Assembly: GCF_947259345.1 (NCBI RefSeq)
Contig: NZ_CAMYLS010000020.1
Span: 124,001-188,000, forward strand
From: an uncultured Maricaulis sp.
Lineage (GTDB): Bacteria; Pseudomonadota; Alphaproteobacteria; Caulobacterales; Maricaulaceae
Direction: 5' to 3'
Length of the DNA: 64,000 nucleotides
A program made the translations under genes and the position numbers. A model generated the notes under the pieces. The model did no database searches and was not told the origin of the DNA. It saw only the letters and a list, made by a program, of their open reading frames with translations. Below, piece after piece: positions 54,350 through 63,356 of the stretch. Numbering within the stretch: position 1 is the stretch's first letter; each line of letters begins with the position of its first letter.

Positions 54350-54590
54350 ACCGGTTATCCGGGGCTGTGGGAGTGGCGGAGCGCATCCGGTTGTGTGGGG
54401 TTGACCACCACTCGACCCGGTGCGGCCATCGGCAGGGCTCGCGGCACAACGATTGACCGCCCTGCTCCTGCCGATTTCGATTTGGGGGCTGGAAGGCAAC
54501 CCGGGAAATCTCCGCGTGCGGGATGCTTGTCGAAGCTACCGTATTTAAATCAGCGCTTTATCGGCTTTGGCCGGCATCCCGCACTCCCTC
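54350..54590 (+). other. Stem-rich non-coding stretch, possible structured RNA
   Basis: Within the 770 bp between flagellin and aspS no gene is supported. This part has three nested or consecutive stems: GGGTTGA with TCGACCC (54398-54418), ATCGGCAGG with CCTGCCGAT (54428-54475) and TGCGGGATGC with GCATCCCGCA (54517-54583), the last two perfect. It could be an unannotated small RNA or an aspS leader. It does not resemble RNase P, tmRNA, SRP RNA or 6S RNA as far as I can tell. The strand is unknown; plus is used only because aspS lies downstream. The remaining 54591-54737 holds no stem of note. Confidence 0.35.
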
Positions 54591-54737
54591 TTTGCCAAAC
54601 CGCCAGGTGGAAACATCGTGGCGATAAAGGTCTTGCCCCCGCAACTGCGCCCGGAGCCTCGCTCTTCTTGACATTTCACCCCGCAAACCGGCACATCGCG
54701 GCAACCTGTCTAACCCCGATTTACCGGACGCTTTCCC

Positions 54738-56555
54738 ATGCACGCTTACCGCTCCCACACCTGCGCCGAATTGCGCAAGGAACATGTTGGCCAGACGGCC
54801 CGGATTTCCGGCTGGATTCATCGCAAGCGCGATCATGGCGGTCTGCTCTTCATCGACCTGCGCGATCATTACGGTCTGACCCAGGTGGTGCTTGAGCCGG
54901 AAAGCCCGCATTTTGCGACGCTGGAGCGCCTGCGCGTCGAGAGCGTGATCACGGTGACGGGCGAGGTCATTGCGCGCTCGGCCGAGACGGTGAATGCCAA
55001 TCTGCCAACCGGGGAAGTGGAAGTGCGCCTCGCCGATCTGGCCATCCAGTCGGAAGCCGAGGAGCTGCCGCTGCCGGTCTTTGGCGAGCCGGACTGGTCG
55101 GAGGAAGTGCGTCTCAAGCACCGCTATATCGATCTGCGCCGCGAGAGCCTGCACAAGCGCATCGTGCTGCGCTCGAAGATCATCGACAGCATTCGCCGCC
55201 GCATGGTCGACGAGCAATTCGTGGAATACCAGACGCCGATCCTGACCGCGTCATCGCCGGAAGGTGCGCGTGACTTCCTGGTGCCGAGCCGTGTTCATCC
55301 GGGCAAATTCTACGCCCTGCCGCAGGCGCCGCAGCAGTTCAAACAGCTGATCATGGTCTCCGGCTTCGACCGCTATTTCCAGATCGCCCCGTGTTTCCGC
55401 GACGAAGATGCCCGCGCCGACCGTGCGCCGGGTGAATTCTACCAGCTCGACATGGAAATGAGCTTCGCCACCCAGCAGGACGTGTTCGACGTGATCGAGC
55501 CGGTCATGAAGGGCCTGTTTGACGAGTTCGCCGATGGCCGCACCGTGCCGGACGAGCCTTTCGTGCAGATCGCCTATCATGATGCGATGCGCTGGTATGG
55601 GTCCGACAAGCCGGATCTGCGCAACCCGATCAAGATGTCGGACGCGTCAGACACCTTCCGCGGTTCCGGTTTCAAGGTCTTTGCCGGCATGCTGGAGCGC
55701 AATCCGAAGGTTCAGGTCTGGGCGATCCCGGCCAAGACCGGTGGTAGCCGCGCTTTTTGTGACCGAATGAATTCCTGGGCCCAGAAAGAGGGCCAGCCCG
55801 GCATGGGCTATATCTTCTGGCGCGAGGCCGAAAACGGCCTGGAAGCGGCCGGTCCGATCGCCAAGAATATCGGCGAGGAGCGGACCGAGGCGCTGCGCAC
55901 CGAGCTGGGCCTGCAAGCCGGCGATGCCGTCTTCTTCGCCGCCGGTGATCCCAAGGAATTTGCTGGCTTTGCCGGGCGCGCCCGCGATGTCGTCGGGGCC
56001 GAGCTGGATCTTTGCGAGAAAGATACATTCCGTTTTTGCTGGATCGTCGATTTCCCGATGTATGAGTGGGATGAGGACAACAAGAAGGTCGACTTCTCGC
56101 ACAACCCGTTCTCCATGCCGCAGATCGACCCGGATGATTTCCTCAAGCTGGACGCGGGCACGGATGCCGACACGCTGCTTGGCCTGAAGGCCTTCCAGTA
56201 TGACATCGTCTGCAATGGCGTGGAGCTGTCGTCGGGTGCCGTGCGGAATCACCGTCCGGACGTGATGCTCAAGGCCTTTGCATTTGCCGGATATGATGCC
56301 GAGACGGTCGAGGAAGAGTTTGGTGGCATGCTTAATGCCTTCCGCTATGGTGCCCCGCCGCACGCGGGTATTGCGCCCGGCGTCGACCGCATCGTCATGC
56401 TGTTGGCCGGCGTCGAGAATCTCCGCGAAGTGGTGATGTTCCCGAAGGACCAGCAGGCCCGCGACTTGATGATGAATGCGCCGGCCGAGGTCGAAATGAA
56501 GCAATTGCGCGAGCTGCACATTCGCACGGTAGTGCCGGACGCCAAGAAGGGCTGA
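54738..56555 (+). CDS. aspS: Aspartyl-tRNA synthetase
   Basis: 605 residues of bacterial-type AspRS. The anticodon-binding OB fold is at about 1-110 ([21 protein letters not shown]), then class II motif 2 ([10 protein letters not shown]), the bacterial GAD insertion (about 290-420) and motif 3 ([15 protein letters not shown]). It charges tRNA-Asp and, where an AsnRS is absent, may also charge tRNA-Asn; which applies here cannot be told. It is a single gene with a terminator. Confidence 0.97.
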   Translation: MHAYRSHTCAELRKEHVGQTARISGWIHRKRDHGGLLFIDLRDHYGLTQVVLEPESPHFATLERLRVESVITVTGEVIARSAETVNANLPTGEVEVRLADLAIQSEAEELPLPVFGEPDWSEEVRLKHRYIDLRRESLHKRIVLRSKIIDSIRRRMVDEQFVEYQTPILTASSPEGARDFLVPSRVHPGKFYALPQAPQQFKQLIMVSGFDRYFQIAPCFRDEDARADRAPGEFYQLDMEMSFATQQDVFDVIEPVMKGLFDEFADGRTVPDEPFVQIAYHDAMRWYGSDKPDLRNPIKMSDASDTFRGSGFKVFAGMLERNPKVQVWAIPAKTGGSRAFCDRMNSWAQKEGQPGMGYIFWREAENGLEAAGPIAKNIGEERTEALRTELGLQAGDAVFFAAGDPKEFAGFAGRARDVVGAELDLCEKDTFRFCWIVDFPMYEWDEDNKKVDFSHNPFSMPQIDPDDFLKLDAGTDADTLLGLKAFQYDIVCNGVELSSGAVRNHRPDVMLKAFAFAGYDAETVEEEFGGMLNAFRYGAPPHAGIAPGVDRIVMLLAGVENLREVVMFPKDQQARDLMMNAPAEVEMKQLRELHIRTVVPDAKKG

Positions 56556-56577
56556 TCTGCTCTCATTCCCTAAAAAG

Positions 56578-56607
56578 AAGGCCGGTCCCGAGGGGGCCGG
56601 CCTTTTT
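56578..56607 (+). terminator. Rho-independent terminator after aspS
   Basis: Stem AAGGCCGGTCCC with GGGGCCGGCCTT (one G:T pair), a 3-base loop and five T residues, 22 bp after the aspS stop. The convergent pentapeptide gene ends 32 bp further on; the symmetric A/T flanks could let it serve both strands. Confidence 0.85.
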
Positions 56608-56639
56608 ATTGTATCTGGAGCGATGCCCCCTGAAAGCGC

Positions 56640-58022
56640 TCAGTGGGGTGTGTGCCCATCCGGCTCCGGCACGCTATCGGGTCCGCGATCCGGGAGGGGC
56701 GGAGGTGCTGGCGGGGCGGGTGGAACTTCGTTGCGCGGCAGAGGTCCGATCCGACGAACCGTGTTATCGTGTTCGTCAAAGACCCATACACCGTCCGTAT
56801 CCGTGTTCGGCAGATCGATAATGACAACCCCGTCGTCGGTCTCGATCCGGGCCGTGGCGCTGCCCGCAGTCCGCACAACGGTGCGGGTTCGCTCGCGCAA
56901 GGCATCTCGTGCCGCGCGGTTGGCGTCCATGGCGTCCCGGCGGGCATTTTCGATAATGCGTCGACGCTCCTCGCTGATGGCCCGGCGCTGGGTCTCGCGT
57001 TCACGCTCAATGCGCCGCAATTCGCGTTCGGCGCGGGCAATTTCGCGCATGGCGTCATTGGTCGCCTCGCGGATCGCGTCCTGGTCAAGCTCGGTCGAAT
57101 GAACCTGCAGGGCGGCCCCGATCTCGGAGAGAATCTCGATCCGGGCATTTTCAAGTGCTTGCAGTTCAATGATGCGACCGGTTCGTTCCGGTGCCGAAAA
57201 GCGCAGCGCGTAGTCGAAGCGCGCACTCTCTGACTCGAGGTGGGGCAGACTGTCACAGGTTGGCAGAGAGACTGCGCCGCCCAGATTGGTTGCTTCATCG
57301 CCGCAGGCGCCGCTGAGACTCTCCTTGCTCAGGCCGACTACGTCGTTGAACTCGGCACCTGAGAAGTTCGCCCCGACCAGAATGGCCCCCGTGAAGTCGA
57401 CATCATGGAGCTCGGCATGCTCGAAATTGGCGCCGGTGAGGTCCGCATCCTGAAAGTTTACATCGCCGCCACTCACTTCCGCGAAATTGGCGCGTCTCAA
57501 TTCGGCGCCGCGGAAAATGGTGTCGCGTAGCTCGGCGCGCAGGAAATTGACCTGGCGGAGCCGGCTCTCGGCAAACAGGGTTTCGGTCAGGGATGATCCG
57601 ATGAAGGTTACGAAGACCATCTGCGAGCCCGTGAAGTCGGTCCCGTTTAGTTCCGCAGCCGAAAAGTTCACCCGCTCGATCACCGAATTGGGCATCAGCG
57701 CGCCACTCATGTCGGCGCGGGAAAACGTCACGCCCGTGAGGCGCGCATTGACCATGATCGTGTCGCTGAAATCGGTATCGTTGAACCGGCTCTCGATCAT
57801 CGTGACCGAGGGCAGTTCGGAATCGACGAAGCTGGTGCCCTCGAAGTTTGCGCCGATGAAGACCGCGTTGGCGAGATTCTTGTCGGAGAAGTCGCACTCA
57901 TTGCATTCACCGCCGATCGCGAGACCGCGCCGCGGGTGATCATCACCCCCCGCGAAAACGGGCGAAGCCGCGGCGACGAGGAGTGCGGTGGTACAGGCGA
58001 ATGTCTTCAAACTGTTCCGCAT
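56640..58022 (-). CDS. Exported pentapeptide-repeat protein with coiled-coil tail (460 residues)
   Basis: Signal peptide (cut after VFA, about 24), then CNECDF (about 39-44) and pentapeptide repeats through about residue 230, ending in LSGACGDEATNLGGAVSLPTC. The second half is different: a long coiled coil (about 285-370, REIARAERELRRIERERETQ and more), a short beta segment (GVVIIDLPNTDTDGVW) and a Pro-rich C-terminus. This layout suggests a beta-helix head on a rod, outside the inner membrane. It is upstream of, and on the opposite strand to, aspS. Function unknown. Confidence 0.83.
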   Translation of the reverse strand: MRNSLKTFACTTALLVAAASPVFAGGDDHPRRGLAIGGECNECDFSDKNLANAVFIGANFEGTSFVDSELPSVTMIESRFNDTDFSDTIMVNARLTGVTFSRADMSGALMPNSVIERVNFSAAELNGTDFTGSQMVFVTFIGSSLTETLFAESRLRQVNFLRAELRDTIFRGAELRRANFAEVSGGDVNFQDADLTGANFEHAELHDVDFTGAILVGANFSGAEFNDVVGLSKESLSGACGDEATNLGGAVSLPTCDSLPHLESESARFDYALRFSAPERTGRIIELQALENARIEILSEIGAALQVHSTELDQDAIREATNDAMREIARAERELRRIERERETQRRAISEERRRIIENARRDAMDANRAARDALRERTRTVVRTAGSATARIETDDGVVIIDLPNTDTDGVWVFDEHDNTVRRIGPLPRNEVPPAPPAPPPLPDRGPDSVPEPDGHTPH

Positions 58023-58130
58023 GGCCTCACGGATAAGCCAGAGACCCCGGCAAATCGACTTAAATCACGGTAACCCGTAGGTATATCCTATGAGTGGTCG
58101 GCCCGGCTGGCCAGCTGTCTGAGTGGGTGT

Positions 58131-58619
58131 CTATCGGCACGCCGGGACGGTGAGCCCCCTCGGCAGCTGGGTGGACGCGTCACCGCAGGCGGATGACAAT
58201 TGGCTTTGGGTCAGCCCGCGCGCGCTACCCAATTCTGCGCCGGACAGAGTCGCGCCGTTCAGGTTTGCGCCGGCGAAGTTGGCACTGCCAAAATGGGCGC
58301 CAACGAGATTCGCGCGGGTCAGATTGGCATTGCGGAAACTGGCGCCGGTGAAGCGGCCACCGAACAAGTTGCTGATCGACAGGTCCGTGCCGTCGAAGCG
58401 GGCGTGATTCATGGTGACCAGGGCCAGATTGGCCTGGCGCAGGCGGGCGCCTGAAACGTCGATGCCGGGAAGGTCGAGATAGGCCAAATCAGCTTGGAAC
58501 AGGTTGCAGCCAGGGCAAGATTGCCCGGCCTGCACGCGGGCGATCTGTCCGGCGTCCTGGGCGGCGGCAAGATCGCTGAAACAGGCCGCGAAGGCGAGGG
58601 CAGCAAGGATGCGTATCAT
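58131..58619 (-). CDS. Exported pentapeptide-repeat protein, short form (162 residues)
   Basis: A signal peptide (cut after AAA, about 20) is followed by CPGCNLF (about 35), some 15 pentapeptide units, and the C-terminal cap LSSACGDASTQLPRGLTVPAC. The cap is nearly the same as in the 460-residue protein just downstream, so the two are related and probably duplicated. The ATG at 58619 has GGAG upstream; the frame is open to 58658 but the signal peptide sets the start. It is 63 bp downstream of the NrdJ-like gene and 108 bp from the next gene. Function unknown. Confidence 0.85.
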   Translation of the reverse strand: MIRILAALAFAACFSDLAAAQDAGQIARVQAGQSCPGCNLFQADLAYLDLPGIDVSGARLRQANLALVTMNHARFDGTDLSISNLFGGRFTGASFRNANLTRANLVGAHFGSANFAGANLNGATLSGAELGSARGLTQSQLSSACGDASTQLPRGLTVPACR

Positions 58620-58682
58620 TTTGGCGCTCCGGAACGGTCTCGGCGCCTTGCGTCGCAAAAGCCGTGCCGCACGCGGCCACGG

Positions 58683-61622
58683 CTAGCCGCCGGACCAGCC
58701 GCAGGCATCGCATTTCTGGCCGGTGCTCTCGTCTTCCACCACCGTGAAATGACCGCATTCGGGGCAGGGCGCGCCATTGTAGACGGAGATGTCGCGTGAG
58801 GCCGGACGGCTCCGGCGCTGATCTTCGAGCTCATAGTGACCGGATTGATCATCCTTGCCGTCTGCGGAGGCGACCTTTTTCGGGGCGTTGGCGAACATCA
58901 GGATATTGTCGGGCACCTGGCCACGCGAGAAGCCGCGTGAAATGAATTTGGCCGCGGCTTCCTGGGCCAGTTTCTCCTGCTCTACACCATGACCCAGATC
59001 ACCGGCATCCGTCTTGTCCGGCGAGATCTCGGCCAGGTCGTTCCGTCCGAGATAGGAGACTCCGAGCTCGCGGAAGAGATAGTCCAGAATCGAGGTCGCA
59101 TGCTGGATGGAGTCATTGCCCTCGACTTCGCCCGCCGGTTCGAACCGCGTGTAAACGAAGGCATCGACAAATTCCTCCAGTGGCACGCCGTATTGCAGGC
59201 CGATCGAGATCGCGATGGCGAAATTATTCATCAGGGACCGGAAAGCGGCACCTTCCTTGTGCATGTCGATGAAAATCTCGCCGAGCTCGCCATCATCGAA
59301 CTCGCCAGTATGCAGGTAGACCTTGTGGCCGCCCACGGTGGCTTTCTGGATATAGCCCTTGCGGCGGTCGGGTAGTTTGCGACGGGCAGCCGGCTTCTCG
59401 ACCACGCGCTCCACGGTGCGCTCGACAATGCGTTCGGCCGGCGGCACGTCCGCCGCATAATCACCCTTGTCGAAATCAATGGCGGGCAGGAGATCAAACA
59501 GGCCGGATGCTGTGCGTCTGATCGCGAGGTCGCGCAGGCCGAGCTCCCCTCCGAGATCAATCAGGCCGGCGACGTCATCGATGGTCGCGTCACCATCCAG
59601 CGCGATCGCGGTCCGGCAGCACCCCTCGATCTGGGCTTCGATCTCGGCCGCCATCAACATCTGGTCCTGTGGCGCGGGCGTCTCGAACACTCGCCGCGAG
59701 GTGGCAGACAGATCCGGCGCGCTCGCGAGATCGCCCGTTCCGTGGGCATGGGCGTCGGCGGCGCGAATATCGTCCTCGGTATAACCGATGGCGTGGCACA
59801 GAGAGCTGCCATGACGGGCAATTACATCACCCGTCAGTCCCAGCGCATCCCGGCAGGTCCGGTCACCCAGCGTCCAGCGATTGAGGGCGTGACGAACCGA
59901 AGCGCCTTCAGCGATCGAATCCTCGAGCCGTTCCAGTGCATCGAGCGGGACGCCGCGCGCCATCAGGTCTTCCAGGGAAATCCCGGGCGCACCGCGCAGA
60001 CTGCCATGCCCGGCGGCGTGATCCTCGGCCCGCTCGACTTCAGTTACCGTACAGCCCAGCGCCAGCAGGCCGGCGCGCGCGCAGTCGCGCAGTCGCTGTC
60101 CGCCGGCCATGTCGGCATCGCTTGTAATGGCTGCGTGAACGGGCGCTGCACCGAAGCTGTCTGAATCGAAGAGTGCGGCGATGTCGTCGTCCGGCGCGCG
60201 ACAGATCAGCGTAGGGCCCGGGCGGGCCAGCGCGGCTTTGGGCAGGAACGGGGCGGGCGTTGCCGATAACCGCTCTGCAACCAGAGCAAACGCACCCGGC
60301 AGCGAGTGGAGTGGCGGTGTATCGGACAGGCCTGGTGCAGCGGCGCCGGTCTCCATGGCGACATCCCGCAAGGTGCGCGTCGCCAGATTGGAGAGAGCCG
60401 CGAGGCTTTGACGCGCGGCTTCGTCGCCATAGGGCAGACCGGCGCTCATCAGCAGGGCGCCTACGCCAGTCAGGGCAATTGACCCCGCCGAGCTGGCGCC
60501 CTTGGGCGCGCTGAGAGTGAGAGCAATGGCCCAATAGCGGACGCAGTCGGTGAACAGGTCTGCCTGAAAGCCATGATCGCCGTCGAGGAAGGCCGGAAGG
60601 TTGATGTGGACGGTTGGGCCGGTCACGACCGGGCTGGCGTGGAAGGCGAGGCTAGGTGTTCCGAAGCTCCAGATGGTGCGGGCTATTCCGGTCCGGAAGT
60701 CGCGAGCGCGGACAGCGCCGCCATCCTGTTCGAAGGTCCAGGATTCGTCCTCCGTCACCGCCTGACTGAAGGCGCGCGGAACATGAAGCGTGGCTGGACG
60801 GGTCTCGACCGCATCCGGGATCAGAGCCGAGAGCGCGTCATCATCCGTGCCCTGGCGCGCCAGGGCAAGGGCACGCTCGACCGCCTCTTCCGGCACGCCA
60901 TCCTTCAAGGCCCGGCGCATGGCTCGGGCGAGGGCGGCATTGCGGCGCGGGTCGAAGCATTCCTCGACATCGCCCGAGCAGCGACGCACGGCTTCGCCTA
61001 TGGCTTCAAGCCGATCTCGGGTCACGCGGGCTCCAACGTCCAGAACGGACGCTCGCAGCGCGGCTTCGGCGACGCGCCGTAATTGGCCTGGCGCCTGACG
61101 CGAGTCGGCGCGGATGGTGAGTGGCGACGACGGCACTGGCGTTTCCGCGGCAGGATCGCCATAAGCCCAGTCAACCCCGCCTGTACGGATCAGGTCACTG
61201 TCCGGAACGACGAGGCGGCCGGTCAAGCTGGCCGACAATTCGGCGGCAAAGCGCTCGGCTTCGGTGTGGTCGGCGAAAGCTCCCTGGCGTGCGGCCGACC
61301 AGGCCAGTGATCCGGAGAGACGCGCAGCGACCACCGGGAGGCCATTCTCAAGTTGGCGTTCCGTGCCCTGGGCGGTCGCTGGTTGAAGCCCGCCGAACCG
61401 CTTCGCCGTATCGCGAGGCTGAGTGGTAGTTGGCCGGGGCGTGTCCAGGAGGTCGGCGAGCGCCTGCGCGGCTGTCAGACTCCAATCGGCGGGGACTGTG
61501 ATGTCACGCGCCGGCGCGGTGTCTCCGTCCAGCGAGTCGAAAGCTGACAGCCTGCGTGTTTCCGGGGCGCCGCCTGAGGCTGTCTCGGCGATGAAATCGG
61601 CAATACGACCGAAGACCTGCAT
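58683..61622 (-). CDS. NrdJ-like protein lacking catalytic motifs (degenerate class II ribonucleotide reductase)
   Basis: 979 residues. The C-terminal third is a clear TSCPD domain, [18 protein letters not shown] then [20 protein letters not shown] and [17 protein letters not shown], followed by a zinc ribbon, CPECGHF...CDACGW. This is the end of cobalamin-dependent ribonucleotide reductase NrdJ. The middle is collinear with NrdJ ([62 protein letters not shown]). The NPCSE finger loop and the PTGTI phosphate loop are absent, as is a last cysteine of the C-terminus, so it cannot be an ordinary reductase. The length is short of the usual 1,200. Role unknown. Confidence 0.75.
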   Translation of the reverse strand: MQVFGRIADFIAETASGGAPETRRLSAFDSLDGDTAPARDITVPADWSLTAAQALADLLDTPRPTTTQPRDTAKRFGGLQPATAQGTERQLENGLPVVAARLSGSLAWSAARQGAFADHTEAERFAAELSASLTGRLVVPDSDLIRTGGVDWAYGDPAAETPVPSSPLTIRADSRQAPGQLRRVAEAALRASVLDVGARVTRDRLEAIGEAVRRCSGDVEECFDPRRNAALARAMRRALKDGVPEEAVERALALARQGTDDDALSALIPDAVETRPATLHVPRAFSQAVTEDESWTFEQDGGAVRARDFRTGIARTIWSFGTPSLAFHASPVVTGPTVHINLPAFLDGDHGFQADLFTDCVRYWAIALTLSAPKGASSAGSIALTGVGALLMSAGLPYGDEAARQSLAALSNLATRTLRDVAMETGAAAPGLSDTPPLHSLPGAFALVAERLSATPAPFLPKAALARPGPTLICRAPDDDIAALFDSDSFGAAPVHAAITSDADMAGGQRLRDCARAGLLALGCTVTEVERAEDHAAGHGSLRGAPGISLEDLMARGVPLDALERLEDSIAEGASVRHALNRWTLGDRTCRDALGLTGDVIARHGSSLCHAIGYTEDDIRAADAHAHGTGDLASAPDLSATSRRVFETPAPQDQMLMAAEIEAQIEGCCRTAIALDGDATIDDVAGLIDLGGELGLRDLAIRRTASGLFDLLPAIDFDKGDYAADVPPAERIVERTVERVVEKPAARRKLPDRRKGYIQKATVGGHKVYLHTGEFDDGELGEIFIDMHKEGAAFRSLMNNFAIAISIGLQYGVPLEEFVDAFVYTRFEPAGEVEGNDSIQHATSILDYLFRELGVSYLGRNDLAEISPDKTDAGDLGHGVEQEKLAQEAAAKFISRGFSRGQVPDNILMFANAPKKVASADGKDDQSGHYELEDQRRSRPASRDISVYNGAPCPECGHFTVVEDESTGQKCDACGWSGG

Positions 61623-61777
61623 GCGGCTTTCCTCTCCTGGCCCGAATCGCTTGGGCAGTGTTGAAGTCTACCGCGTCGGGTGGGTCGCCTGAAACCCGCC
61701 GCGTTCAACACTGGACCCGCCCGCCGTGCGGGGGCATATAGGCCAAGCCTGCCTCGACCGACTCGGAGCCGCTGACA

Positions 61778-62194
61778 ATGTTCGGACTGATCTCAAAGAT
61801 TTTTGTGTGGTGGAAAGACGCCACGCCGGGAACCTTCCTGACGCTGCGCATGCGTGGCGCCAAACAGGTCGGCTCCGATGAGTATGGCAATCGCTATTTC
61901 GAGGAATCCGGCGTGACCGGTCCCGATGGCCAGGGCCAGAAGCGTCGCTGGGTCATCTACAAGGGCTATGCCGACGCCTCTCGCGTGCCGTCCGACTGGC
62001 ATGGCTGGCTGCATCATACGTTTGATGATGTGCCCACCGAAACGCCGCTGATGCGTCAGGCCTGGGAAAAGGATCACCATCCCAATCTCACCGGTACGGT
62101 GCACGCCTATCGCCCGACCGGCTCGCTGGTGACCAGTGACCGGCGCCAGGCGACCACGGGTGATTATCAGGCCTGGTCTCCAGACGAGACCTGA
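61778..62194 (+). CDS. NDUFA12-like accessory subunit of NADH:ubiquinone oxidoreductase
   Basis: 138 residues. Family marks are FVWWKDATPGTFLTLRM at the start, GSDEYGNRYFEE near 35, RRWVIYKGYADASRVPSDWH and the later HHTFDDVPTETPL. In mitochondria this is a late-assembled subunit of complex I, and alphaproteobacteria share it. It would sit at the inner membrane. It is divergent from the NrdJ-like gene (155-bp gap) and 42 bp before the DUF2155 gene, with which it is often linked. Confidence 0.93.
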   Translation: MFGLISKIFVWWKDATPGTFLTLRMRGAKQVGSDEYGNRYFEESGVTGPDGQGQKRRWVIYKGYADASRVPSDWHGWLHHTFDDVPTETPLMRQAWEKDHHPNLTGTVHAYRPTGSLVTSDRRQATTGDYQAWSPDET

Positions 62195-62236
62195 TCGGCC
62201 TTTACCGCGTCACAATCCCGCGACAGGGTATGCGTC

Positions 62237-62710
62237 ATGAAAACCAGTGTACTCGCTTCGCTTGCCGCGCTCCTGCTTGTTTCGCCCGTCTGGGCACAGG
62301 GTGACGGCGCTTCCGCCGCCGACACGTCGGATTCCTCTGAACTTCTGCGTCGGGATGATCCGGACAATACGCCTGAGCGTGGGCCGCTTTCATCCGAACC
62401 AGGCAGCACGGTCGTTCTGCGCGGCCTCGACAAGGTGACCGCCCGCACACGCGATTTCGAGATTGCGATTGGCGACACGGTCGATTTCGGCGCCCTGTCG
62501 ATTACCGCCCAATATTGCCGCAAGCGGCCGCCGGAAGAGACCCCGGAAACCTATGCCTTCCTGCAGATCAATGACCGTCGCACGGATGGATTTGGTGTCG
62601 ATGTGGAAGGCGAGCAAATCTTCTCCGGATGGATGTTTGCGTCGCGGCCGGCACAAAATCCGCTGGAGCATCCGGTCTATGATGTCTGGGTGATCGACTG
62701 TACGGCCTGA
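62237..62710 (+). CDS. DUF2155 domain-containing secreted protein
   Basis: 157 residues with a signal peptide (cut after VWA, about 20). The DUF2155 domain covers about 60-157: [39 protein letters not shown] and the end [12 protein letters not shown]. The two cysteines may form a disulfide. Function unknown. Its 3' end overlaps the 3' end of aat by 34 bp on the opposite strand. Neighbours NDUFA12-like, aat and accC form an order I associate with alphaproteobacteria. Confidence 0.9.
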   Translation: MKTSVLASLAALLLVSPVWAQGDGASAADTSDSSELLRRDDPDNTPERGPLSSEPGSTVVLRGLDKVTARTRDFEIAIGDTVDFGALSITAQYCRKRPPEETPETYAFLQINDRRTDGFGVDVEGEQIFSGWMFASRPAQNPLEHPVYDVWVIDCTA

Positions 62711-63327
62711 TCGCCAGAAATCTCTTCCGGCAGGGCCTTGAAATCCGCCTCGAAAATCAAGGCATCAGACAAGCGCTGGTGGTAGCTGCTGCGGTCGATG
62801 GTGATCGCGCCGAAGCTTTCGAGGTGTTCTGTGGTGAATTGCGTATCCAGCAGGGAGAAATCGCCGGCCCGAAGCCGGGCGACGAGATGGACAAGCGCAA
62901 CTTTCGAGGCGTCGCGCCGGCGCGAGAACATGCTCTCGCCGAAGAAAGCGGCGCCCAGCGAGACGCCATAGAGGCCACCGACCAATTCCCCGGCAGCCCA
63001 ACACTCAATCGAGTGGGCGTAACCCGCCGTGTGCAGGTGGCTGTAAAGCCCTATGATTCCGTCATTGATCCAGGTCTCTTCGCGGCCGGGGGCCGGCTGG
63101 GCGCAGGCTGCGACCACGGCGGTGAAATCATGATCCACGGTGACCTTGAAGACGTCTTGGCGGACTGTTTTGCGCAGGCTGCGGGAGACGTGGAAGTCGT
63201 CGAGAGGAATAATGCCCCGCTCGTCCGGGTCGAGCAGATATATGCGCGGATCATCGCGACCCTCGGCCATCGGAAAGACGCCGCGGGCATAGCAATTGAG
63301 TAATTCCTCGGCACCGAAGCCGCGCAT
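62677..63327 (-). CDS. aat: Leucyl/phenylalanyl-tRNA-protein transferase
   Basis: 216 residues. It adds Leu or Phe to the N-terminal Arg or Lys of proteins, marking them for ClpAP (N-end rule). Visible motifs are [12 protein letters not shown] at the N-terminus, [15 protein letters not shown] near 95, [21 protein letters not shown], and [17 protein letters not shown], all family hallmarks. It lies downstream of accC by 29 bp, as in the same transcript, and its end overlaps the DUF2155 gene by 34 bp. Confidence 0.95.
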   Translation of the reverse strand: MRGFGAEELLNCYARGVFPMAEGRDDPRIYLLDPDERGIIPLDDFHVSRSLRKTVRQDVFKVTVDHDFTAVVAACAQPAPGREETWINDGIIGLYSHLHTAGYAHSIECWAAGELVGGLYGVSLGAAFFGESMFSRRRDASKVALVHLVARLRAGDFSLLDTQFTTEHLESFGAITIDRSSYHQRLSDALIFEADFKALPEEISGDQAVQSITQTS

Positions 63328-63356
63328 GCCAACTCCTCGTGCGGTTGGCTGACGGA

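Noticed and set aside
54068-54499. A 143-codon minus-strand frame across the repeat element
   Set aside because: It reads through the palindromes and produces the low-complexity, LAPSLGRG-type sequence that often results from translating such repeats.
54600-54660. A cobalamin-riboswitch-like core (CCCCCGCAACTG at 54636-54647, with a CGCCA/TGGCG stem before it)
   Set aside because: The rest of the riboswitch, including the B12-box region and the GCCACTG element, is not visible, and the downstream gene aspS has no link to cobalamin. Likely coincidence or a remnant.
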